A stretch of DNA of 64,000 nucleotides from Micromonospora inositola (GTDB lineage Bacteria > Actinomycetota > Actinomycetes > Mycobacteriales > Micromonosporaceae). Of the stretch, positions 45,341 through 51,856 are shown piece after piece. Below the pieces are notes generated by a model, which worked only from the letters and a program-made list of their open reading frames with translations, searched no databases and was not told the origin of the DNA. How positions within the stretch are numbered: the first letter of the stretch is position 1; each line of letters starts with the position of its first letter. The translations under genes were made by a program, and so were the position numbers. The DNA is taken from positions 248,001-312,000 of the forward strand of contig NZ_LT607754.1 of NCBI RefSeq assembly GCF_900090285.1, in the 5' to 3' direction.

Positions 45341-45548
45341 ATGCCCGCGGGTGGTCGCCGTCGTGGCCACGCTGCTGGTCGCCGGGGTCCTGTACCTGTA
45401 CGGCAAGCTCCTGCGGGCGAGCTCTGACCCGTGCGGACCGCCGGCCCGCACGGTGGGCGGCCGCTACGCGAACGGGGCAGCGTGGTCGGTCCGACGCGTG
45501 CAAAGATCATCCGCCGCTGTCCCTCCCTACCTTGGAACCCCGACATGA
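45341..45548 (+). pseudogene. Small membrane-protein gene with an apparent 1-base frameshift at its start
   Basis: AGAGGAGG stands six bases before ATG 45341, an excellent start, but that frame encodes only 28 polar residues. One base later the +1 frame, open from GTG 45351, gives VVAVVATLLVAGVLYLYGK, a clear membrane helix, and ends at 45548, overlapping the next gene's ATG (ATGA). Removing one C from CCCGCGGG would join ATG to this frame as MPRVVAVV. The simplest reading is a one-base insertion, real or a sequencing error. Alternatively GTG 45351 is used with a distant ribosome-binding site. Codon choice loses its GC3 bias near the 3' end. Confidence 0.45.
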
Positions 45549-46570
45549 CCGACGACGAGCCCACCTCCGCGCCTCCGCGCCGCCTGGACAACCTCTTCGC
45601 CGCCGACCCCGAACCCATCCGCATCCCGGACTGGATGCGCCAGCCGGCGACGGACCACGAGCTGACCCGCGCCGAGCGGCTCCGCCTCGGCTGGGAGAAG
45701 CACAGCGGCAAGCTGCTCGGCGCCGTCGGCCTGCTGCTGGTCGTCGGTTTCCTCGGGTTCCTGGGCACCGCCGGCTACCGCTTCGTCGACAAGGTCAACC
45801 ACGGTGAGGTCGTGCTGCCGGTGCGGTCCCGGGCGACCACCGCGCCCCGCCCGGTCGACGCCGACGGCAACACCCTGGGCGTCTTCGTCGGCACCCCGGC
45901 CGAACGGTTCGCCGAGTGCGAGGCGGGGATCACCCTGCCGGCTGCCCGGCCCTCCGGGCCGTTCACCGCGAAGCAGGTGGCCGACGGGCTGGCCGCCGTC
46001 CGCGCGGCGCTGGTCGAGGGCCGGCTGGAGCCCGGCATGCTGCACTTCGACGATCAGGACCGGTTCCTTGCCCGGCTCGCGCCGGACGCCCGGACGGCGG
46101 TCCGGGCCGACCTGGCCAAGGGCGCGAGCCTCGGCTACGCCACCCGCATCGCCCGTGACGCGAACCCGGCGTGGGTGCCGGAGGACGGGATCCGGGTCAG
46201 GGGCACGATCGAGTACGCGGCGACCACCGACCGCGACGGCATCCGGGTGCTGTCGATCACCACCCGGTTCTTCTGGGTCTACTCGTTCGATCTCTTCCAG
46301 GCACAGACGTACCCGCCGGGGGCTGAGTTGATCACGCTGCGCGACCAGGTGGTCTGGCAACTGCCCCACCCGGACGACGTACGCCCCAGCTCGCGGGGGC
46401 TCTGGATCGCCGACGCCGACGTCACCATCCTCAACTCCACCTGCGCCGCGCTCGACAAGGGCTTCATCGCGCTGGAGGCCGAACCGGCGCTGCTGCGCCG
46501 ACTGAAGCCCCAGCCGACCGGCGACGTCTACGACGACAGTTGGCGGCCGGGCGACGGCGAGGAGTGCTGA
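45545..46570 (+). CDS. Single-pass membrane protein of unknown function
   Basis: The 341-residue protein (ATG 45545) has a cytoplasmic N-terminus of about 55 residues, one membrane helix (LLGAVGLLLVVGFLGFLGTA) and a large exported domain with two cysteines (FAECEAG, NSTCAAL) and a C-terminal EEC. LFWVYSFDLFQ-like and GIRVRGTIEYAATTD strands suggest a beta-rich fold. I do not recognise the family. Its start overlaps the preceding small membrane frame, so the two may be translationally coupled. Confidence 0.75.
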   Translation: MTDDEPTSAPPRRLDNLFAADPEPIRIPDWMRQPATDHELTRAERLRLGWEKHSGKLLGAVGLLLVVGFLGFLGTAGYRFVDKVNHGEVVLPVRSRATTAPRPVDADGNTLGVFVGTPAERFAECEAGITLPAARPSGPFTAKQVADGLAAVRAALVEGRLEPGMLHFDDQDRFLARLAPDARTAVRADLAKGASLGYATRIARDANPAWVPEDGIRVRGTIEYAATTDRDGIRVLSITTRFFWVYSFDLFQAQTYPPGAELITLRDQVVWQLPHPDDVRPSSRGLWIADADVTILNSTCAALDKGFIALEAEPALLRRLKPQPTGDVYDDSWRPGDGEEC

Positions 46571-46572
46571 CA

Positions 46573-46620
46573 GCGGTCCACTGACGACAGGAAGGCTTCC
46601 TCCCGTGGTCAGCGGACCGC
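46573..46620. terminator. Bidirectional inverted repeat
   Basis: GCGGTCCACTGAC and GTCAGCGGACCGC (12 of 13 pairs) flank GGAAGGCTTCC. The structure begins at the stop of the membrane protein gene and overlaps the stop of the convergent MATE gene. Confidence 0.6.
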
Positions 46621-47940
46621 GCCGACCACCGCCCAGCCGCCGGAGCGCACCCGCAGCAGCAGCGCGGCCAGCCGGAGCACCACGAAGAGCGTCAGCCCGG
46701 CCCAGATCCCGCCGAGGCCGAGGTCGAGCCCGTAGGCGAGCCAGATCGCCGGCAGGAACCCGCCCAGCGCCGCCACGATGGTGAGGTTGCGCAGGTAGCG
46801 GACGTCTCCCGCGCCGATCAGCACGCCGTCGAGGGCGAAGACCACCCCGCCGATCGGCTGCAACGCCACGAACCACGGCCAGGCCACCATGGCCTGCTCG
46901 CGTACCTGCGGATCGGAGCTGAACCAGGACGGCACGACCCCGGCGCCGGCGGCGATGAGCAGCGCGAAGGCGACGCCGCAGGCGCCGCCGAGCAGCGCGA
47001 TCCGGCGCGCGAGGGCGCGGGCGCCGGCCGCGTCGCCGGCCCCGAGCGCGGCGCCGATCAGAGACTGGGCGGCGATGGCGAGCGCGTCCAGCACCAGGGC
47101 GGTGAAGAACCAGAGCTGGAGGGCGATCTGGTGGGCGCCGACGGCGGCGGCGCCGAACCGGGCGGCGACGGCGGTGGCGGAGAGAAAGCTTGCCTGGAAG
47201 GCGACGCCCCGGATCAGCAGGTCCCGGCTGAGCACGAGCTGCTGCCGGATCAGCCCCGGACGGGGTCGCAGGGAGACCCGCTCGCGCACCAGCGCCGCCG
47301 CGAAGAGACCACCGGAGAGGGTCTGCGCGACGGCGTTCGCCACCGCCGAGCCGGCCAGGCCGAGCCCGGCGGGATAGACCAGCAGCGGGCAGAGCAGCGC
47401 GGAGAGCAGGTTGGGGGCGAGCACGAAGAGCAGCGGCCGTCGGGTGTCCTGGATGCCGCGCAGCCAGCCGTTGCCGGCGGCGGCGAGCAGCAGGCCCGGG
47501 GCGCCCAGCGCCGCGATCCGCAGCCACTGCGCGGCCGCGTCGGCCACGTCGCCCGAGCCGCCGACGAGGGTGCCCGCCAACGCCCCGCCGCCGACCTGCA
47601 TGGCGAGCGCCACCAGCACCCCGACGGCCAGGGCGAGCCAGGACGACTGCACGCCCTCGGCCACCGCCGCGGCCCGGTCGCCGGCCCCGAACCGCCGGGC
47701 CGACCGCCCCGTCGTGCCGTACGCGACGACGGTGCCGATCCAGGCGGTCAGCGTCATGACCGTGCCGCCGACGGCGAGCGCGGCGAGCGGCACCCGGCCC
47801 AGGTGCCCGACCACCGCGGTGTCGACCAGGACGTAGAGCGGCTCGGCGGCGAGCACCACGAGCGCCGGCAGGGCGAGGGCGGCGATCCGCCGCGGCGACG
47901 CGGCGTCGGACGCGGGCGAGGTGGCGACGGTCTGACTCAT
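46609..47940 (-). CDS. MATE-family efflux transporter (DinF-like)
   Basis: The 443-residue protein has twelve predicted helices in two similar halves. ALPALVVLAAEPLYVLVDTA and VVGHLGRVPLAALAVGG are the typical first-half start, and QPIGGVVFALDGVLIGAGD the second-half equivalent. It exchanges drugs or metabolites for protons or sodium. A MATE/dinF gene near truB-nrnA is common in actinomycetes. The substrate is unknown. Confidence 0.93.
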   Translation of the reverse strand: MSQTVATSPASDAASPRRIAALALPALVVLAAEPLYVLVDTAVVGHLGRVPLAALAVGGTVMTLTAWIGTVVAYGTTGRSARRFGAGDRAAAVAEGVQSSWLALAVGVLVALAMQVGGGALAGTLVGGSGDVADAAAQWLRIAALGAPGLLLAAAGNGWLRGIQDTRRPLLFVLAPNLLSALLCPLLVYPAGLGLAGSAVANAVAQTLSGGLFAAALVRERVSLRPRPGLIRQQLVLSRDLLIRGVAFQASFLSATAVAARFGAAAVGAHQIALQLWFFTALVLDALAIAAQSLIGAALGAGDAAGARALARRIALLGGACGVAFALLIAAGAGVVPSWFSSDPQVREQAMVAWPWFVALQPIGGVVFALDGVLIGAGDVRYLRNLTIVAALGGFLPAIWLAYGLDLGLGGIWAGLTLFVVLRLAALLLRVRSGGWAVVGAVR

Positions 47941-48015
47941 CGCCGCCGATCCTGGCACGCCTCCCGTAACGGCCGCAACCCCACACCGCCACTTACTTCT
48001 CCAAGCCCGAGTCGG

Positions 48016-48071
48016 TGATCACGAGGAGGTTGTCCCGACACGTCGGCGCGGGCGACAACAACTTCATGATC
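48016..48071. repeat. Palindromic intergenic repeat, second copy (TGATCACGAGGAGG...TTCATGATCA)
   Basis: TGATCACGAGGAGGTTGTC is an imperfect inverse of GACAACAACTTCATGATCA, around CCGACACGTCGG. It resembles the element at 10450-10507 in its right arm and core. It lies between the MATE gene start and the kinase gene end. Confidence 0.7.
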
Positions 48072-48103
48072 AACGCCCAATGGGGGTGGGAGGGGGCCGT
48101 GGG

Positions 48104-48616
48104 TCAGGGTCGGGGGAGGGTGGTGAGCCAGTGGTGGAGGTCGGCGCGGGTGCGGAGGCGGACGACCGGCAGGGCGGGGGCGACCGACGCGACCGCGGCG
48201 AGGACCCGCGGGCGGGAGTGCCGGGGGTAGCGCCAGATGTAGCGGAGAAACTCCAGGTCGACCTGCTCGGGGCAGCCCTCGGGGAGGTCGGGGCGGGGCG
48301 TGGCGCGGTGGGCCCAGCGGCGGCGGAGCACCCGGGCGAGGCAGCGCAGCCGGGGCGGGTCGCAGAGCACCAGCAGGTCGGCGCGGGGCAGGCGGAGGTC
48401 GAGGGTGGCGCCGTAGTTGCCGTCCATCACCCAGGCCGGGCGGGCGGCGAGCGCGGCGATCTCGGCGCGGAAGCCGGCGTCGTCGGGGGCGACCCACCCG
48501 GGCCGCCAGTAGTGCCGGTCGAGGTGGATCAGCGGGAGGTCGAGCCGGCGGGCGAGCTCGCGGGCGAGGGTGCTCTTGCCGGCGCCCGCGCTGCCGACGA
48601 TGAGGATGCGGCGCAC
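48104..48616 (-). CDS. P-loop kinase related to topology-modulation/adenylate-kinase-like proteins
   Basis: A 170-residue AAA/P-loop protein: ILIVGSAGAGKSTLARELAR (Walker A), LIHLDRHYWRPGWV, WVMDGNYGATLDLRLPRADL and LVLCDPPRLRCLARVLRRR. This is the FlaR/topology-modulation group of small adenylate-kinase-like proteins. The substrate is unknown. It interrupts the nrnA-MATE-truB order. Confidence 0.85.
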   Translation of the reverse strand: MRRILIVGSAGAGKSTLARELARRLDLPLIHLDRHYWRPGWVAPDDAGFRAEIAALAARPAWVMDGNYGATLDLRLPRADLLVLCDPPRLRCLARVLRRRWAHRATPRPDLPEGCPEQVDLEFLRYIWRYPRHSRPRVLAAVASVAPALPVVRLRTRADLHHWLTTLPRP

Positions 48617-48724
48617 CGGGCGACGGTAGCGCCGGAAGGCCGGCGATGGGAGCGGGGGCGGCCGGGGTGGCGGTGACGCTGGCGACGGAGCGACGTCGGC
48701 GGCGTCACCGCCGGACGGCGTACG

Positions 48725-48826
48725 TCACTGACGGGTGTCCATCGAGGTCTGCAGCGCGCGGCGCATCTGCTCGCGGGCCTCGTCGGTGGTCTCGGGCTGC
48801 GGCTTGCGGGTGGGCTTGGTCGCCAT
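48725..48826 (-). CDS. Predicted 33-residue small protein
   Basis: ATG 48826 lies behind AAGGGATCTGGAG, and the frame reads MATKPTRKPQPETTDEAREQ then MRRALQTSMDTRQ, a basic N-terminus and a likely amphipathic helix. Codon use is strongly GC3 and the frame ends at a TGA. No homologue is recalled. The upstream 264-base gap is non-coding; its far end has promoter-like sequence on this strand (around 49035-49085). Confidence 0.5.
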   Translation of the reverse strand: MATKPTRKPQPETTDEAREQMRRALQTSMDTRQ

Positions 48827-49089
48827 CTCCAGATCCCTTCCAGGGTGCGGACCACCACGGCGCGGTGGCCCTGCGGGCGGTCTTGCTGAGCGCCCGGCGG
48901 CGGTCCGGGATCACCGGAGCGGCTCGCCTGGCAGCGTGAGCCCGGGTCGGTCTGACCCTGGAGGGAGGCGGCACCTGGTGCGGCGCCACCGCCCACGACC
49001 TGCGTCGCGGCGCGGCGCCGGTCCTTTCCCAAGCTATCGTTCAGTTCCACATACTGCCCAGTGTTCCCGACATTTGGACAAGCGGCGGG

Positions 49090-49302
49090 TCACCGGGCGA
49101 GAAAGTGCCAACCCAGCCACCACCAGAAGCCGAACAGGCCGATCCGCCCCACCGGCACCGGGCCGACCTCGTACCGCATCACGAACGCGCAGACGTCGCC
49201 GAGCGACGGGACGCGGGAACCCGCCCGCCGGGACGCCCACTCCACCGCCGCGAAGAGCAGCACCGCGGTCAGGAAGCCACCGATCGCCAGTGCCCGCATC
49301 AT
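49090..49302 (-). CDS. Small DUF6186-like membrane protein
   Basis: Seventy residues: an N-terminal membrane helix (IGGFLTAVLLFAAVEWAS), a basic RRAGSRVPSLGDVCAFVMR loop and a second helix ending FWWWLGWHF. The layout fits DUF6186 proteins of actinobacteria, of unknown function. Its ATG overlaps the stop of the upstream membrane gene (ATGA), so the two are coupled. Confidence 0.75.
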   Translation of the reverse strand: MMRALAIGGFLTAVLLFAAVEWASRRAGSRVPSLGDVCAFVMRYEVGPVPVGRIGLFGFWWWLGWHFLAR

Positions 49303-49706
49303 CGCCGGACCAGTCCCCAGAACGCGGCCAGCCAGGCGAACCAGGCCGTGGACCGGACCAGGTGGTCCTCCAGCAGCGGATCCGCCAGCCGGGAGAAGGT
49401 GGGGAAGTCGTCACCCACCGCCAGCACGAAGGTCGCCCCCTCGAGGACCCCGAAGACGGTCACCGGCAGCAGCCACCAGACCGCGCCCGGGGTCAGCCGG
49501 CGGGGAGCGGGCCGCCGGGGCACCCGGTTGCCCAGCCCGAGCCAGATCAGCGCCCCGCCGGTGCCCAGGGTGTAGAGGTTGGCCTGCGCGGAGAAGGACG
49601 GCAGTTGCCCACCGACCAGGGAGAGGCAGATCAGCATCGGTACGGAGACGGCCGGACGGTCCCAGGCTCGGGGCGCCTCGGCGGTGAGCTCTCGGGGGTG
49701 ATCCAT
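49299..49706 (-). CDS. Membrane protein of unknown function, coupled to the DUF6186-like gene
   Basis: A 135-residue protein from ATG 49706. It has four hydrophobic segments (PMLICLSLVGGQLPSFSAQA, LYTLGTGGALIWLGLGN, VWWLLPVTVFGVLEGATFVL, TAWFAWLAAFWGLV). I do not recognise a family. The four-base overlap with the next gene suggests a two-subunit membrane complex. Confidence 0.7.
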   Translation of the reverse strand: MDHPRELTAEAPRAWDRPAVSVPMLICLSLVGGQLPSFSAQANLYTLGTGGALIWLGLGNRVPRRPAPRRLTPGAVWWLLPVTVFGVLEGATFVLAVGDDFPTFSRLADPLLEDHLVRSTAWFAWLAAFWGLVRR

Positions 49707-49771
49707 CACCCGATTGTGCCCACCGTCACGGAACGCGGGAAGACCGCCACACCCCGGAGTCGACCCTGATC

Positions 49772-50809
49772 TCAGGCCGCGAGCAGCGCCCCGTCGAGCT
49801 CGGCGCGGATCCGGTCGACCACCTCGTCGACGCTGCCCCGACCGGTGAACCCGGCGGCGAACCGGTGACCGCCGCCGCCCAGCGCCACCGCGACCCGGCT
49901 CACGTCCACCGCGCCCTTGCTCCGCAGCGACACCGCCCACTCCCCCGACACCGTCTGCTTGACCACGCAGCTCACGTCCGCCTCGGCCGTGCAGCGCACC
50001 GAGTCGATCAGCGCCTCCAGCACGTACGGCGGCTGGTCGTGCCGGGCCAGGTCGTCCAGGGTCGCGTACGTCCAGACCAGGCCGCGGCCGCCGGCCGCGC
50101 CCGGCTCCAGGCGGGCCCGGCCGAGCACCTCGCCGAAGAGCCGGACGGCGCCGAACGGGCGGGTGTCGAAGATCCGCCGGGAGATGTCCCCCGGTCGGAT
50201 GCCGGTGGCCAGCAGCCGGGCCGCCATCTCGTGCACCGCCGGGGTGGTCGCCTCGAACCGGAAAGAGCCGGTGTCCGTGCTCAGCGCGACATAGAGGCAG
50301 GCGGCGATGTCCGCGTCCAGCGGCACCCCGAGCCGGTCCAGCAGCCCCTCGGCGACCACCGAGGTCGCCGCCGCGTGCGCGTCGACCAGGTTGATGTCGC
50401 CGAAGCGGGTGTTGGAGGCGTGGTGGTCGAGCACCAGCGACGTGCCCGCCGACCCGAGCCGGTCCAGCAGGTCACCCAGCCGCGACTCGCTCGCCGCGTC
50501 GAAGCAGATGACCAGGTCCGGGTCCGGGTAAGCGGCGTCCTGCGGCACCAGCAGGTGGAGCCCGGGCAGCCAGCGGAACGGCTCCGGCACCTCCGGGGGC
50601 CCGGGGAAGGTCGCCTGGAGCTGCCGTACGCCCAGCCGGCGCAGCCCCAGCCCGAAGCCGAGCATGCTGCCCAGCGCGTCCCCGTCCGGGTTGACGTGGC
50701 AGATCAGCAGCACCCGCGCGTCAGCGGGGAGTTGGCGTACCGCGGCGACCGCAGCCGCCCACTCGGCCCCGGTGGGCGCCTCGGGGGCGCCCGCGGCGGC
50801 GTCGGTCAC
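49772..50809 (-). CDS. nrnA: NrnA-type oligoribonuclease / pAp phosphatase (DHH family)
   Basis: The 345-residue DHH-DHHA1 protein removes the last nucleotides of short RNAs and hydrolyses 3'-phosphoadenosine 5'-phosphate. LLICHVNPDGDALGSMLGFG, VICFDAASESRLGDLL and SLVLDHHASNTRFGDINLVD hold the metal ligands. DHHA1 ends with VALGGGGHRFAAGFTGRG. GTG 50809 overlaps the rbfA stop (GTGA). Confidence 0.95.
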   Translation of the reverse strand: MTDAAAGAPEAPTGAEWAAAVAAVRQLPADARVLLICHVNPDGDALGSMLGFGLGLRRLGVRQLQATFPGPPEVPEPFRWLPGLHLLVPQDAAYPDPDLVICFDAASESRLGDLLDRLGSAGTSLVLDHHASNTRFGDINLVDAHAAATSVVAEGLLDRLGVPLDADIAACLYVALSTDTGSFRFEATTPAVHEMAARLLATGIRPGDISRRIFDTRPFGAVRLFGEVLGRARLEPGAAGGRGLVWTYATLDDLARHDQPPYVLEALIDSVRCTAEADVSCVVKQTVSGEWAVSLRSKGAVDVSRVAVALGGGGHRFAAGFTGRGSVDEVVDRIRAELDGALLAA

Positions 50810-51297
50810 GGGCGGTCGCCGCCGCGCGGCTCGCCCTCGGTCCCGGCAACCCCGGTCTCGGCGGCGGCGTCCTCGACCTCGTCCTCGAGGCGGTACGGCT
50901 GGGCCTCGCCGGCGTACTTCGCGCTCGCGGCCAGCCGCTGCACCTCGGCGTCGGCGTTGCGGGCCGCGGCGAGCAGGTCGTCGATGTGCTTGACCTGGTC
51001 CTGCACGTCGTCCAGGACGAAGGTCAGGGTCGGCGAGTGCCGCAGCCCGAGGGCCTTGCCGACGGTGCTGCGCAGCATGCCCTTGGCGCTCTCCAGCGCG
51101 GCGGCGGTGCTGGACTGGGCCGCCGCGTCGCCGAGCACCGTGTAGAACACCGTGGCGTCGCGCAGGTCGGCGGTGATCCGGGCGTCGGTGATGGTGATCA
51201 TCCCGAGCCGGGGGTCCTTGATCTGGCTCCGCACCACCGACGCGACCAGTTCACGGATGCGCTCCGCGTGCCGGCGTACCTTGGCCGGATCCGTCAT
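50806..51297 (-). CDS. rbfA: Ribosome-binding factor A
   Basis: The 163-residue KH-type protein matures the 16S rRNA 5' end and aids cold adaptation. RHAERIRELVASVVRSQIKD, GMITITDARITADLRDATVF and LRHSPTLTFVLDD are canonical. An acidic C-terminal tail (RLEDEVEDAAAETG) follows. It sits in the infB-DUF503-rbfA-nrnA order. Confidence 0.96.
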   Translation of the reverse strand: MTDPAKVRRHAERIRELVASVVRSQIKDPRLGMITITDARITADLRDATVFYTVLGDAAAQSSTAAALESAKGMLRSTVGKALGLRHSPTLTFVLDDVQDQVKHIDDLLAAARNADAEVQRLAASAKYAGEAQPYRLEDEVEDAAAETGVAGTEGEPRGGDRP

Positions 51298-51474
51298 CTC
51301 CCCCACCTCCAGGGCATCCTGCTTCCGGCCGGGAACGGCGGCGCGGGGCGCTGCCGGGCCCGACCGCCCGACATCTCGAACACTACCCGCGCGATCGTGA
51401 CCGTCGCGGCGGGCCGCCGGTGGCGACGGCCACCCCGGATCCGGCCCGCGTCGGGGCCGACGGCCGTCCCGGCG

Positions 51475-51780
51475 TCAGTCCTCGTCGCCGTACAGTCGGC
51501 GGCGCACCGACAGCAGTTCGGCCTCGGGGCGGTCGGCCACCAGGTGCTCGCACGAGTCGAGCACCTCACGGACGTGGGCCGCCTCGGCGGCCACCACGGC
51601 CACCCCGATCTGGGCCCGACCGTGCAGGTCGAGCGCCCCCACCTCGGCGGCCGACACCTCGAAGCGGCGCAGCGCCGCCACGATCGGCCGTACATATGAT
51701 CTTTTCGCCTTGAGCGACCGGGAGTCGCCCGGCAGCAGCAGGTCGAAGACCGCGGTTCCGGTGAACATCGCCCCGGACAT
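51475..51780 (-). CDS. DUF503 protein (YlxP-like)
   Basis: A 101-residue protein: FTGTAVFDLLLPGDSRSLKA, KRSYVRPIVAALRRF, VGALDLHGRAQIGVAVVAAE. DUF503/YlxP proteins are always near infB and rbfA and are thought to help ribosome assembly, without a proven activity. ATG 51780 was used; the family start MFTG at 51768 is equally possible. Confidence 0.88.
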   Translation of the reverse strand: MSGAMFTGTAVFDLLLPGDSRSLKAKRSYVRPIVAALRRFEVSAAEVGALDLHGRAQIGVAVVAAEAAHVREVLDSCEHLVADRPEAELLSVRRRLYGDED

Positions 51781-51797
51781 TACGGTCACCCCCAGAC

Positions 51798-51841
51798 GTG
51801 ATCAAGGGGTTTACGCCTTTCGGCGTAAACCCCTTGATCAC
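51798..51841. repeat. Perfect 20-bp inverted repeat (GTGATCAAGGGGTTTACGCC arms)
   Basis: The left arm GTGATCAAGGGGTTTACGCC is exactly complementary to the right arm, with a TTTC loop. It lies between the infB stop and the DUF503 start. It could end infB transcription on either strand, or it may be a mobile palindromic repeat. It shares the TGATCA motif with the elements at 10450 and 48016 but not their core. Confidence 0.85.
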
Positions 51842-51856
51842 TGTGTCACCGTCGGA

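Noticed and set aside
45341-45427. 28-codon frame from ATG 45341 as a genuine peptide gene or leader peptide
   Set aside because: Its polar Arg/Gly sequence looks non-coding, while the +1 frame has a membrane helix and an ATGA overlap, so a frameshift explains it better.
48529-49050. 173-codon minus-strand frame starting MELNDSLGKD
   Set aside because: Low-complexity translation overlapping the P-loop kinase gene in another frame; only its upstream sequence may be a promoter.
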